Positions 52,386-64,000 of a stretch of DNA of 64,000 nt are shown here, in pieces. Each line of letters starts with the position of its first letter. Within the stretch, counting starts at the first letter, position 1. This stretch comes from Paragorgia papillata (Eukaryota; Cnidaria; Anthozoa; Scleralcyonacea; Coralliidae). The stretch covers positions 5,638,501 to 5,702,500 of the forward strand of contig JAWNZC010000001.1 in the NCBI GenBank assembly GCA_035771165.1, in the 5' to 3' direction. Both the position numbers and the translations under genes were made by a program. The notes under the pieces were generated by a model. That model saw only the letters and a program-made list of their open reading frames with translations, was not told the origin of the DNA and ran no database searches.

Positions 52386-53171
52386 CTTATTTCAAAATCA
52401 ATCTTGTACTTCTTGGTCTTCGCTTCCTTTAACTTCGTCGAAACACCGAACTAGCGTTATTTTCTGCTGTTTCTTTCTCGTCTGGATACTAGAATTTACT
52501 TTTATAATGTTCATTGTCATTTATTTCATTTATTTTCGTCGTTTTTCGGCAATAAAAGTTTCTTATTAGGATTTTTTGTTTGTTTCCATTCGTAGGGCAT
52601 TAACGGTTTTCATAATGCCCACGAGCATTACGGAAAAATCTCGCCACATCAGCAACCAATCACAGCGCGTGAATTTACCGGAAGTAAACCGTCAATATAG
52701 AAGAATAGGGTCACCACTCAATGAGACCAATAGAAATCACGGCTCAACTCAAGTAGAAATAAAAAATATACTTCTACCTTACTTTCCTAACTCCTACGAT
52801 AATACTTCAAAGAAAAAGGCTAAGCAGTTAATTACACTACCCCGTTATTTTGCGATTTTATATGGCAAGTCGACCAAAATCACATTTACAATTTTCCACT
52901 TTCTGATTAACAAACTATTTAACGACGATTATTATTATTATTCAATATGAATTTTTGGGTTAATAATTAACACAATGTCACACAAGTTACAGAGTTATTT
53001 AATTCTTGTTAAAATCTTCTTATAGCAGAAACTACACGTTTTATAATTTATAGACTATTCAACAACTTGAAATAATACAATATTACATACGAAACATTTG
53101 CAATAGTTAAGTATCATTTAGAATTATGTCATACATTAGACTATTTACATTTTAAAATCCTTTAATTGTGA

Positions 53172-53385
53172 GTGAACACTTTGAGGCCTGGAACTCTCCC
53201 TGTGCTGAATAAAATCGTCTGGCGTTAGCCAGAATAAACCTTGAAGACTCGTCGTCAGGCTTCAAAGTGTTAAAGAGATAGGTTTTAACACTTTGAGGCC
53301 TGGACCTCTCCCTGTGCTGAATAAAATCGTCTGGCGTTAGCCAGAATAAACCTTAAAGACTCGTCGTCAGGCTTCAAAGTGTTAA
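53172..53385. repeat. Tandem pair of about 98-bp elements
   Basis: Two copies (about 53172-53270 and 53287-53385) run from TTTGAGGCCTGGA to GGCTTCAAAGTGTTAA, differing at a few sites. Each has inverted ends (AACACTTTGA...TCAAAGTGTT). A partial relative lies at about 15348-15400. Confidence 0.85.
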
Positions 53386-53639
53386 CACCATGTTTTTTAA
53401 TTGTTCTGGTCTGTTCTGAGCTTTTGGTCTGTACCGTCTTCAGGAAAGTTATATCAAAGGTCAAAAAGATTTAAATATTCAATATTTTTTACATTAAAAT
53501 ATTCAATATTTTTTACATTAAAATATTCAATATTTTTTACATTAAAATATTTTAATATTCAATCACCATGCAAAACATCAAAGACCATATTTACATTTTG
53601 TTTTTCTCATTGCTCATTGCGTTGCACTACATCACTATT

Positions 53640-53860
53640 ACATTACAATTACATTACAATTAGATTGCATCGCATTGCATTACATTACGTTACAATTAGA
53701 TTGCATCGCATTGCATTACATTGCATTACGTTACATTACATTACACTACATTACTTACATTACACTACATTACATTACATTACATTACATTACATTACGT
53801 TACATTACATTACATTACATTAAATTACATTATTACATTACATTACATTACATTAAAAAC
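53640..53860. repeat. (TTACA)n array
   Basis: Pentanucleotide array similar to 7611-7992, here in the region just past the 3-prime end of the receptor-like gene. Confidence 0.95.
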
Positions 53861-53904
53861 TCCCTAATGTAAATATGTGATACGATCTTAACCTGAAAAC
53901 CAAT

Positions 53905-56900
53905 TTAAACATCTTCGTCAACAGGTGCGTCGTCAGTCAAGGTTAATTTAACTTTTCCTCTCTCGTCTTTCGATGAAAAAGCCTCGTACAAGGGATTGCC
54001 AAAATCGGTAGCAACATTACTGTTTTCATAACTTTTGTACACCTTAAGATCAGAATCAGAAGTGTCATTGCTAACATCTCTTCGCACTACTCCGTCAGGA
54101 AGATTGGAATCGTGAACAGGATCACGCAAGTAGGTCGGGTTTTCCTGACCTACCTCCTCTCCTGGTCGAGAATCAGAAACAAAGCTTGACTGGTATGTGG
54201 GATTCTCTGTTGAATAACCTTTATCCATGAAATCACCTTCGTCTACTACGTAAGCTGGATTCTCACGCCAGTCAGTTAGTTCAATAGCAGGCTGAGTTAT
54301 TACAAGGTCTTTGCCGTCCGAATTTGTTGGATTATCATCGTCTTTACTACGACTTCGTCGCTTTTTCACAAATAAGAGAAGTAAGAATGCCAACAAGCCT
54401 TTTGTGAAGGGAAAATACGAGAAAGAATTAAATGCGTCTGTCTGGTGGCGAGGTTTTCAATTTAGCGACTCTGTTATTGCATTAAAGTGCATATAACGTC
54501 TGTGGGGATTTAACATATTTGTAATCTATGGATTCTCCTGAGAAAAATTGTAATATATCTTGTCAGCCGAAAATTTCATCTTCAAGACTTTTTTGCTGTT
54601 AAAGTTGACGGAAGTGATGTCATAGCGGGCATCTGTAAAGAGGTTTTCTATATATACCCGCTATGACATCACTCCCGTCAACTTTAACAGCAAAAAAGTC
54701 TATGAAGATAAAAGTTTCGGCTGACAAGATATATTACAATTTTTCTCAGGAGAATCCATAGATTACAAACATGTTAAATCCTCACAGACGTTATATGCAC
54801 CATTTTCCTCGATGACCCTCCTATCTTTTCAATTGCTCGTCCTTACTCAACTAATGACTAATTCACTTGCGCGTGCACTCACTCACTTCCTCCCTCATTC
54901 ACTCCTTTCCTCCCTCTTTCCCTCAATCTTTCCTTCCTCTTTCCCTTTCTTCTTCTCTCCTTCACTCACTCACTCAGTCACTCCCTACCTACCTACCTTC
55001 CTCCCGCCCTCGCTCATTCGGCTCCATCCCTCCCCAACGCTCGCTCGCTCACTTACTCACTCACAGACGCACTCACTCACGCTTTTTTCGCCATTTTGTT
55101 TGGTTTTCAGTCAGTCAGTCAGTCAGTCAGTCAGTCAGTCAGTCAGTCAGTCAGTCAGTCAGTCAGTCAGTCAGTCAGTCAGTCAGTCAGTCAGTCAGTC
55201 AGTCAGTCAGTCAGTCTGTTTGTCTGTCTGTCTGTTTGTTTGTTTGTTTGTTTGTTTGTTTGTTTGTTTGTTTGTTTGTTTGTTTGTTTGTTTGTCTGTC
55301 TGTCAAAAAACCACGATCGGAAATCGCATAGAAAATCGGCCCAATATCCCTAGTATCCTCTTGAACGGATCCATTGTTTCCCTTAATCTTCCTAATTGTA
55401 TCGTATGAAACCCACATGTACCACAACGCTCCTTCGCTTCTTATTCTTCTCGCGCGCCAACCTCGCTTGGTCTCGCGTGTTTTCATGACGTTTACACGCA
55501 AAATATTCGTTCTACGCATGCGCAGCTAATACAGGTCAACCTGGATTTCGCGAGCCACGACAAGCCGCAATTTCCGATCGTGCTTCGTCCGTCGGTACTT
55601 ACCAAGAAATAAACAACCACCTACAGCACCACCAATCATAGCGGCATAGTTAGTTCCAACGTCCGAACCACTCTGTTTTCCAATATTTGGTCCGCCACCA
55701 CCAGTCCCCTCACCTGGCGTTGTCTGTATTCTAGTTGTATGTCTCTCGGTTGGCTCTGTATTTTAAAAGACAATCAATATACAATTATTGGATGAGGTTG
55801 AGCATGATAGCTTGTGTTAATATCGACGCCGAGGTAAGTGTTATCTGCCGAAGCCGAAGGCTGAGGCGGAAATACAAACCGAGGCTTGATAACACAAGCT
55901 ATCATGCGACAACCGAATCAATAATTGTTTTATTATACAATTATAAATGTAGAAGCCTTTAAGGAGTTTTATACAAAGTTGAAAGTAACAACGAGTCCGA
56001 GTTGTCCGTACGGAGATAAGGCAACGAAAAGCTGACGTTTCCAAAAATCTCGTCAGTTTACCAGATTTTCACTTTGCTCTATCTAAAACACTGCCTACGT
56101 ACCACTCTATAGCTACTTTATTGCAAACCAATATAGTCCGACAAAATATAATTTTAAAGAAACGAACTGAAACCTCAGCAAAATTGCGTAACGAATCGAA
56201 CCAAGACAAAACAAATTCTATATAGGACCTTCTTCAAAGATCTCGCCTTTTAAAGTATGGGAATTAATAGAACCTTACCCCAACATAAACCGTAGGTCCG
56301 TAACACTAACATCACAAGGAAAGGAGAGGGGAGTGGTGGCCCAACCAACGCGAACCCCAACCAACCACCATCCTCGCAACTTTATGGACCAGTCACTAGA
56401 GAAATTTGTGGGATGTGCAGTAAAGTTCAATCCGTCACTTGGCGCAACTGATCCCATCTATAACGTCCACCAACGAATACAGGGTTTAGAATACGCCCAT
56501 TTTAGATTTAGATTTATTAACTTTATTGCCTATAGCAACTGGTGGTCAAACAGAGCGAAATGCCCCAATTGAACATGACTACCATGATGTAAGTGTTGGT
56601 TTTGCGGAGGGAGGAAAACCGAAGAACCCGGCGAAAAACCCTCGAAGCACAGGAGAGATCAACTACAACTCTACTCACATTAGTTTCCAGTTCGACAACG
56701 GGGTCATTCCCAAGCGGTCACCCATCCAAGTACTAACCCCGTCTAACCGGGCTTAACTTTTGGTGAGAGGCAGCGCGCTAACAGCACACGCCACCCGTGC
56801 TCCCCATTAAGATTACCGAGCAGGCCCTGGAAACAAACATAATTCATATATAACAACAGCAACTGTATATATCATACCCAAGATGCATTTTGAAATGTCA

Positions 56901-59900
56901 TCTGTTCCTTTCGTTGTGGTCACTTGACCAATAGGGCATGTTAAACAGTTAAACTCTCCTCTCTTAGGTTGGTACGTGTTCACTGGACATTCAAGACATT
57001 GACCAATATTTTGAGTAACTTTTCCATACTGACCAGCGGGACAGATAACTAGTACACGAGAAAGAAAAGAGAAAATAATTATTTTGTTAGTTCTTGCTGT
57101 GCAAGGTAAAGGCTGTACAGAAAATTATCAAAATTGGTTGTAAAGTAAAATCATGTATTCTACGTTAGTATGTGGTGTTGTTATTTTTCTTGAAAACATC
57201 ATACCAACGTTGGAAGACATTTAACTAAAAATGAACTGATACAATGCGGCGTGTAGCCTAAAGGCCTGGCCAAACGCTTTCAACATTTCATGCAACATCG
57301 TTCAACACATGTTGAACGCATGTTGAACGAAAATTTGAACATGTTCAAATTTCGCGTTCAACATCATTCAACACCATTCAACAACGTTCGACATCATTCA
57401 ACAGGGTGGCCAAACGCTTTCAACATGTTGAATCACGGTTGAATTCAACAATGTTGAACGATGAAATGTTGAAAGCGTTTGGCCAGGCCTTAACAATTAC
57501 TTGTGACACAAGTACGGTTTTTTGGGTTTTTTTTTTAACCATTTATATACTTAACATTGAAACAATACAACAATAGAACATTAATAGTATTACATAGCAA
57601 GATGACGAAAGATAGTATAAAAATATAATAATAAGATCCAAAGGGGAAAGATGCGAACAAGACTCTAAGGCTCATGCAAGGCACCCACCCAAATAAATTT
57701 AAAAAGCATAGAAAAAATCAAATATGGAAAGAAGAAGTGAATGAAAAAATAAATCAACGAATGAACAACGAGTAAGCGAGCGAGCGAATGAATGAATGAG
57801 TGAGTGAGTAATTTAGTGAGTGAGTAATTTAAGAGAGAAATTTAGTGAGTGAGTGAGAAAGTTGTGTATGTAAAGATCTGTTGTTACCTTTGCATTGGCT
57901 TTTGTCATACGATCCTTCGTTCATGGTCGTAAATCCTTCAGGACATTCAATACAAGACGTCTGACCTGAGTTTGTTTGATAGGAACCCAAAGGACAACGT
58001 AGACAAGATGCGATCAAATTTTCGTTCATTTCTCCATAAAATCCTGGAGAACAGTCGACTGAAATAAAAAGCAAACAATGGAGAATTCATTGGCTATACA
58101 TTCCTTCAATCATCCATTCACACATTCTTCCAATTATCGATTCATCCATCCCTTTAATCCATCCATATATCTGTCCGTCTACCCATTCATATATGTCACT
58201 AATCCTCCCTTCCTCCCTCTGCTCTTTCCCTCTCTCTGCTCTCCCCCCTCCCTGTCTTCCTTCCTCCCTCACTCATTAATTCACTTCCTCCCTCCCTCCT
58301 TCCTTCCCCTCCCTCCCTCCCTCCATCACTCACTCACTCCCTCCCTCTCTCTTTCCCTCCCTACTTCCTCCCTCCCGCCTTCCCTCCGTCACTCACTAAC
58401 TAACTCACTTCCTCCCTCCCTCTTTCCCTCCCTCCTTCCCTCTTTCCCTCCCTCACTCACTTCCTCCCTCCCTCTTTCCCTCCCTCCTTCCCTCCCTCCC
58501 TCTTTCCCTCCCTCCCTCCCTCCTTCCCTCCCTTTCCTCCCTCCCTCTTTCCCTCCCTCCTTCCCTCTTTCCCTCCCTCACTCACTTCCTCCCTCCCTCT
58601 TTCCCTCCCTCCTTCCCTCCCTCCCTCTTTCCCTCCCTCCCTCCTTCCCTCCCTCCTTCCTTCCCTTCCCCTCCCTCACTCACTCACTTCCTACCTACCT
58701 CTTTCCCTCCATTCCTCCCTCCCTCCCTCCATCACTCACTCACACATTTCCTCCCTCTTTCCCTCCCTACTTCCTTCCCTCCCTCCCCCATTCCTCCCTT
58801 CCTCCCTCCCTTCCTACCTCCCTCTTTCCCTCCCTCCCTCCCTCCCTCCTTTACTCACTCGCTCACTGACTCACTCATTACCTCGCAGTCGCTCCCTCAC
58901 TCGCCCCTCCCTCCACCCGTCACTAAACATACATACGATAAAGCTTACCGCATCTAAAGTCATCTTCGATTAGACTATGACCTGTTGAACAGATTAAGGA
59001 AAAATCTTCTACACCCACAGAATTTTGTTCCACGATAAACTTCTGATTTCCAACAGCAAACGACAATGCACCTTTGTTAGTAGCTTTAACCAGTTCACTG
59101 ACTGCGCTCTTTACCTCACGGGCAGAGTTGATAACCTTTTGGACATTGGCTTGGAATATTTCGTTCATGCTTGAGCTTGTTGTCACGTTCCGACCTACGT
59201 AATTGACCGTCCATTGACAAACTTCCGCAATACTATTCGCTGGGGTTTTATGCGATCTGACCAGCTCGCACTTGGTAAGATGCAAGCCTTTGATTTGCGG
59301 TTTCGACGCATTCGAGACATTACCGCCTGGAAACCGAAGAAGCTCCGAGATTTGTGATTTGATCTGTTCGTAGCTGAAGGAAGATTTCGATCTTGGTAAG
59401 AAAGTTGCATTGGTATTAGGTTTTCGGGACACGGATAACGACAGCATTGCGGCTGGTACTGGGAGAGCGAATTTCAACGCTTTTACAAAGCTTTTCGTGG
59501 AAATACTGAAACCATAAGAGTTAGAGACGTTACAGAAGTACCATCCTTCGTGGTGGGCCGCCATTGGTGCAAAGTTCAGATAAGGAAACACCTCATTGGT
59601 CAGTGCAGAAAATATCGTCGAGTTGGTGGATTTGAACGACCACTGATACGAAAGATGATTGTCGGTACTCTTAGCAGCGCACCGGAGTGAATCATTGACA
59701 GACAGAACTACGCTAAGAAGGGTTACTGGCTGGACTGTTATAGAGGGTGGTGGATGAATAATTACCAAGGCTGGTGTCGAGGTTTCCAGCGAGATATGAT
59801 TAGACACTACACAAGTGTAGTTCCCAGTGTGGGACGGAGCCGTATTTCTGATCAATAGTACATTGGTTGTTTGGTCTTCCAAAAGATCCCCATTCAATCT

Positions 59901-62797
59901 CCAGTTGTAAACCAGGGAATCGCCCGTCGCGTTACATGTCAGAACAAGAGTTCGAGCCACACCCATCTCCGTGAAGGGTTCGGGATGTTTCGTAATATTT
60001 GGAGCGCGTGCACAGAACAACTGCAGACGGGTCATATCTTTCAGGATTTTTAAAATATCCGATGACGCTTCAGCCGCATCGCCAATCGACATGTCAACGT
60101 TTTGAATTAAATTAAACAGTTTCGTTTCAAGGTCTGCAATCAGCCCTCGAACTTTATCTGCTCCTGGTAGGTCGGCAGCGTCGTTTATTTCAGATAAACC
60201 GTCCATAATATACGTCAAGCAATCTTCGAAACCACTACAATTTTGTAATACAACATTAAAGATATTCTCCATCGCTGAATACCAGTTTTTATAGAGCAAT
60301 TTTGAAGTCAAATAAAGAGGCTGAAAACCGTCTTTAATAGCTTCAATTTGTAGATCAAGGGCTTGGGAGAGTACAGGATCTTTTTCCAAGTTACTAAGGT
60401 ATACCGTTTTATCCGTTCCCAACCCAAACGCTAGTGCTATAGTATCGTTGATTCTCAAGTGTTCGAGACTCTTAGAAGCATTAAAAGGCTCTGGACCGTT
60501 CGTTGTCTCGGCGTTGTGAACGAGTTGGTTAGCTTCCGATGTTAAGTTATATAATGACATACCCGTGTCGTACAACGCTCGCTCGAAATTCGTGAACTCC
60601 GAACACAGTTTGTGATATTTCTGCAAACTTGAAATAGTGTGGTGAGTGGTTTCGTTACTCGAACTGTTGGTTGATCCAGAAAAGGAATTACCATTATTCT
60701 CCGCAGACCGTTTTCTTCTTAGTTTCGCAGGCTCGGGTGGTTCACGTATGTATCTACCCAAGATGGCTTCCGCTATGCTTCGCAGCGACGTATTAAAACG
60801 CTTAAAGTCCAAGACACTTACCAATTCCTCTTGGCTTCCATTAAGTTTAAACATAATACGTACAGGCAACAAGAAGTTTTGATCAGCGTTTTCTATATTT
60901 ACCTTGAATTTGATACTATCGAACTTAACCAACAAAAAGGATTTCAGTCGTTCATTTAATTGTCCATCGAGCCTAAGTGGCTGAGCGAACATTTTTGAAA
61001 TTCGCCTTCCAGACTCTATCGTAACGTTGTACGCGTTTTTTAGACTCTTGAGAGCCTTCTGCGACATATTCAACGAATTCGACGCGGATATTAATCGGAT
61101 AGCGGCTTTTTGTTTCACGATTCGCCAGTACGAGACATTTTCTCGAGCCTTCTCCAACCTTTTCAGGGTATTTACAGAACTGTTCCATCGGGTTTTGTCT
61201 AAAGCATCATCTCTAATCTTGCTACAGAAAGCATTTTCGGCAACACAAGTAATATTGACGATTCTTGAAGCACAAGGGTCGGCAGAACAGCAACTCTTGG
61301 CGATGATTTCGTTGGTCACGTGTAGTTCACATGGACGCTCGCACATGTACTGCTTATGGAAATATTCATATTCGGATCGGGTTTTGATGCACGTCTGCAA
61401 ACGAACACGGCAATCCCAGAATCCATCGCGCTGATCTTTTCCACACGACATCCGGGAATGACTTTCTGTCGTTTTAGGAATATCACTGTTCAACCTCGAA
61501 CATACACCATCTTTGTTGCTCCCAGGAAAAAATACGGAACTCGCGTCTATTCTTGCTGAAGAGAATTTCATAAAAGATGAATCTGAGGGTACCTTGCCAA
61601 AGGAAAATATTTCTTTTGTAATCGTGCCGAGCGCCTCTTTTAAACCATTCATGGAGAGACTGTTTTTCAAATAGACCCTGGTACACGATTGTTTCTTACA
61701 TTGCACAGAACTCGATTTCAATTCGATTCTTCTCTGTTCGGTCTTATAGCAATCTCTTAGACACGTTCTCTTCGACTTTCCCGTCACGTTGTAATCGCAA
61801 TTTCTGCACACCACGCCTTCGCGACAAACATCCGACGAGCAATTTCTTAACTCGCACAGATTATTTAACCGTAACCTCAAGCCCTTCAAACGACCACTGA
61901 CATTATCATCAAGGTTTTTAAAATCGATTTCAGCAGCAAATAAATTTCCCTCGGCAATCTTGTACTCCTCAAGGGATTTGCTCATTTCTTGTCTTTTTAT
62001 TTCTGTAAACGCTATCATATCCTGAACACGAGTGTTCGCTTTTTCCTCCCTCTGTGTGAACGATGAAATGCGTCTCTTTGCCCCGTTTAAGACACCGGAC
62101 CCGTACTCATATAACGCCCTATCCAAATCACGTATCAAACCGGCCGATTCGGTCTTAAACTCTCCGTTGGCGACGAATTTCTGATTTTTCCATGAAGCTA
62201 AGGGGGAATCACACCTGATGCGTGCGTCATACAAGCCGTGGATCTTTCCAGATGTGTTGAAAGTCAAACCATCTCGGGAAAAGCTGACGTTCACTTGGCT
62301 TTGAAGCCCAAGGAACTTTACGCTACTTTGGAAAGAACCAACGGAGCTTCCATTTTGTTTACTGGTGATGTACAATCGTGGCTTTAAAGGGCTTGTTTTG
62401 AAGATCCCAAATTCTTCCGAGGCGGTGTTCCTGTTATCCCCGTTCAACTCGATACCGAAGTCCTTTAAAAGCAACGAAGACGTATTTGACTGCTCTGTGT
62501 ATTGTGTCCACAATTTGATATCTACGTCGTTAAACCGCAGGAGACCAAACTTAAGATGGCCTTGAAAGACCATACTGATAGCACGAATTGTGTCGGAGCG
62601 GTTGTTTGTTTGAAGTTTTGTGTTAATAAGAACAGATAGCGTTCTGTTTGAACCAAGCTCGACAAATTTATTCAAGTGCGAGTGAAGAAACGGAGATTCT
62701 TCAAGAGCGTGGGACATATATAGTCCTTCAGGATCGCGTTGTTCTCGAAGACTTCCTATAATTCGTGGAAATAAATGTGTGTCTCACTATAGTATTC

Positions 62798-62830
<33 letters not shown>

Positions 62831-64000
62831 AAAGGTATTTATATACAACACAGCGACTCTATACTAATTAAACATCTCTACCATACGACAGAACCTACCT
62901 CCGAACGTAGCATAGCTGATCGATTTTGGTGCGTTTAAAGTCACGTTTGTCTTTTTACCCTCCACTCTAAGTTCTATTGTTAATTTCGTATTGCCGTAAA
63001 GATCCACAGACCATTTGTTGTTCAGAGGAGAATGTAAAATCTAAAAGACAAACAGCAAAAACTGATCACACACTGTAAACAAAAACAACAAGAGCAAGAG
63101 CAAGAGGGTGGTGGAAGATTTTCACAAGAGCTATATGAGCCCTGATAAGAACCTAAAAATACGAAATCATAATTTGAAAATCCAAAATGGCGAACCGTTA
63201 GCCAACGAGAATGCTTATACGATGTTCTTCACTAGTGAAAATGATAGTATGACCAATGAGAGCCTCGAAAATCTGAAACGTACAAGTTTATTTGAACAAA
63301 TAAAAAGCTCCGTGCATATGTACTCTTATAAAAATACGTTTGACGTCAAATGCTCAAATGACTTCAAACAAACCTTTATAAGAGTATACTTATCAAATTC
63401 ATTAAAAATTCATGAAGAAAATTCAAAAAAAACGAATATTTAATCAATATCTGTAAATCGCATACAGATTCGTCCTGATTTACATAAACTTTTTCCTCAA
63501 TTTACTTAGCTAAAATCACTCCAACTTGAAAAATAGTTTGAAAACATGGCTATTTAGATACGTCTATTTGATAAGTACGATAAAGCATTCGCTGCCGAGC
63601 TGTATCTGATTTACTACGGCTCGCTTGCAGCTCGCCTTGTAAATAAGATACAGATCGCTGCTCATGCTTTATCTATTACGTACAGTATATACAGGAGAGA
63701 TATGTTTTATTTGTTTTATAAAAACAAGCTAAAAATTGAACAGTTTCGAAAGCTGGCTTGGCTGGCTTTTCCCGCCATCCTACGCCATTCCATGCCATTT
63801 TACGTCATTCCTGACTTCCATATTCTTATAAATGCACGGGGCCAATCAAAAACTTCGTGGAGGACACTTCATTTTATAACTGTACTTACATTGTCTATAT
63901 CGTTAACTCCAATGACCATCGTTCCATCAAATTCCAAATAACAATTGACCATATATTCATTCGTAAAATACTTTCTTAATGACGACACCAATGCCAGGTC
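53905..64000 (-). CDS. Large receptor-like transmembrane protein (5-prime end beyond the window)
   Basis: Exons on the minus strand that join in phase: 63890-64000 (partial), 62899-63040, 58949-62755, 57888-58058, 56878-57048, 55603-55755 and 53905-54398 (stop). The large exon (about 1,270 codons) encodes a Cys- and Asn-glycosylation-rich ectodomain with a basic RRKRSAENN site suited to furin cleavage and two Ig-like domains (YNWRLNGDLL...GNYTCVVSN; LSYQWSFKS...GWYFCNVSN). Two 171-bp exons each encode a GCC2/GCC3-type Cys repeat (CPLGSYQTNSGQTSC; CPVNTYQPKRGEFNC). The next two encode a stalk and a membrane helix (AMIGGAVGGCLFLG then LLAFLLLLFVKKRRSR). The tail has NPAYV, NPTYQ, NPTYL and NPLYEAF. 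I do not know its name. Confidence 0.85.
54487..54800. mobile_element. Foldback MITE
   Basis: The arms of about 130 bp begin GTGCATATAACGTCTGTG and end with the inverse. Internal pairs include ATGGATTCTCCTGAGAAAAA and GTTGACGG(A)AGTGATGTCATA. It lies in the last intron of the receptor-like gene. Confidence 0.9.
54860..55305. repeat. CACT/CTCC-rich tract, (CAGT)n and (TTTG)n
   Basis: Degenerate words at about 54870-55085, (CAGT)n at about 55108-55216 and (GTTT)n at about 55217-55305. Confidence 0.95.
55770..55945. mobile_element. Foldback MITE
   Basis: ATACAATTATTG at the left is inverted as CAATAATTGTTTTATTATACAATTAT at the right. GCATGATAGCTTGTGTTA pairs with TAACACAAGCTATCATGC. Confidence 0.75.
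56575..56815 (-). mobile_element. 5S-rRNA-like SINE, copy 2
   Basis: Read on the minus strand it contains GGGTTAGTACTTGGATGGG and GACCGCTTGGGAAT, then the same body as 5440-5655 (TGATCTCTCCTGTGCTTCGA). Its 5-prime part carries a tRNA-like TGCTGTTAGCGCGCTG segment, which suggests a composite promoter. Confidence 0.72.
57260..57491. mobile_element. MITE with 31-bp perfect inverted ends
   Basis: It starts AAGGCCTGGCCAAACGCTTT and ends with the exact inverse. The interior consists of GTTCAACA/TGTTGAAC words. It is in an intron of the receptor-like gene. Confidence 0.92.
57768..57855. repeat. (GAGT/GAAT)n tract
   Basis: Short degenerate tetranucleotide tract adjoining the Cys-repeat exon at 57888-58058. 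Confidence 0.85.
58083..58920. repeat. Polypyrimidine array (CCCT/CACT)
   Basis: Degenerate CCCTCCCT, CTTTCCCT and TCACTCAC words include blocks repeated at roughly 110-130 bp spacing. It fills the intron between the large exon and the first Cys-repeat exon. Confidence 0.95.
62799..62829. repeat. (CAGA)n microsatellite
   Basis: Seven to eight units in the intron next to the large exon of the receptor-like gene. Confidence 0.9.
63041..63889. other. Intron, nothing recognised
   Basis: It lies between the two most 5-prime visible exons of the receptor-like gene. Weak inverted words (CTTATAA...TATAAGAG; GATAAAGCA...TGCTTTATC) occur, and there is an AT-rich open frame without family features. 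Confidence 0.5.

Noticed and set aside
52576..52950. 124-codon plus-strand frame
   Set aside because: The composition is AT-rich with no family motif, and it lies next to a MITE and ends in a TAT-rich run.
63108..63443. 111-codon plus-strand frame
   Set aside because: It lies in an intron of the minus-strand receptor gene, has no recognisable domain, and has an AT-rich composition.

Overview
The window looks like metazoan nuclear DNA, most probably from a cnidarian (my inference, from intron-rich conserved genes, very dense short foldback elements and an intact Maverick/Polinton; no species-diagnostic sequence is present). There are no bacterial-style operons outside the mobile element. Much of the host DNA is simple repeat.

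Two to three host genes can be read through their splice sites. (1) TRAPPC11, a TRAPP tethering-complex subunit, runs on the minus strand from a start codon at 43102 down to at least 2348; 27 to 28 exons join in phase, and the gene continues off the left edge. (2) A head-to-head plus-strand gene (43797-51762, six exons) encodes an unrecognised coiled-coil, Thr-rich, polyQ protein. (3) A minus-strand gene (53905 to beyond 64000) encodes a large single-pass receptor-like protein with two Ig-like domains, Cys-rich GCC2/GCC3-type repeats and an NPxY-rich tail.

The centre (19209-40306, 21,098 bp) is a complete Maverick/Polinton. It has perfect 91-bp terminal inverted repeats and a 6-bp target duplication (GGGGCC). 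It sits inside one unit of a 36-bp minisatellite, which itself lies in the 22.7-kb intron between a 27-bp TRAPPC11 microexon and the next exon. Its genes are uninterrupted and closely packed. They include protein-primed-type DNA polymerase B, retroviral-type integrase, packaging ATPase, major capsid protein, a candidate minor capsid (penton) protein and several small membrane/virion proteins.

The element also has unusual content: two candidate spike proteins (a collagen-like fibre and a coiled-coil protein with a lectin-like head) that share an identical N-terminal tag; an archaeo-eukaryotic primase with a PriCT-2-like tail but no helicase; a zinc-ribbon protein resembling TFIIB or poxvirus-type late transcription factors; a predicted N-myristoylated protein; and a family of NUMOD1-like DNA-binding modules. 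I found no adenovirus-type protease. Almost every gene starts at or just after an AATAAA-like motif, often fused to the start codon as ATAAATG, so the element may run its own late-type transcription.

The rest is microsatellites, minisatellites, at least a dozen foldback MITEs, a tRNA-derived SINE and two 5S-rRNA-like SINE copies.
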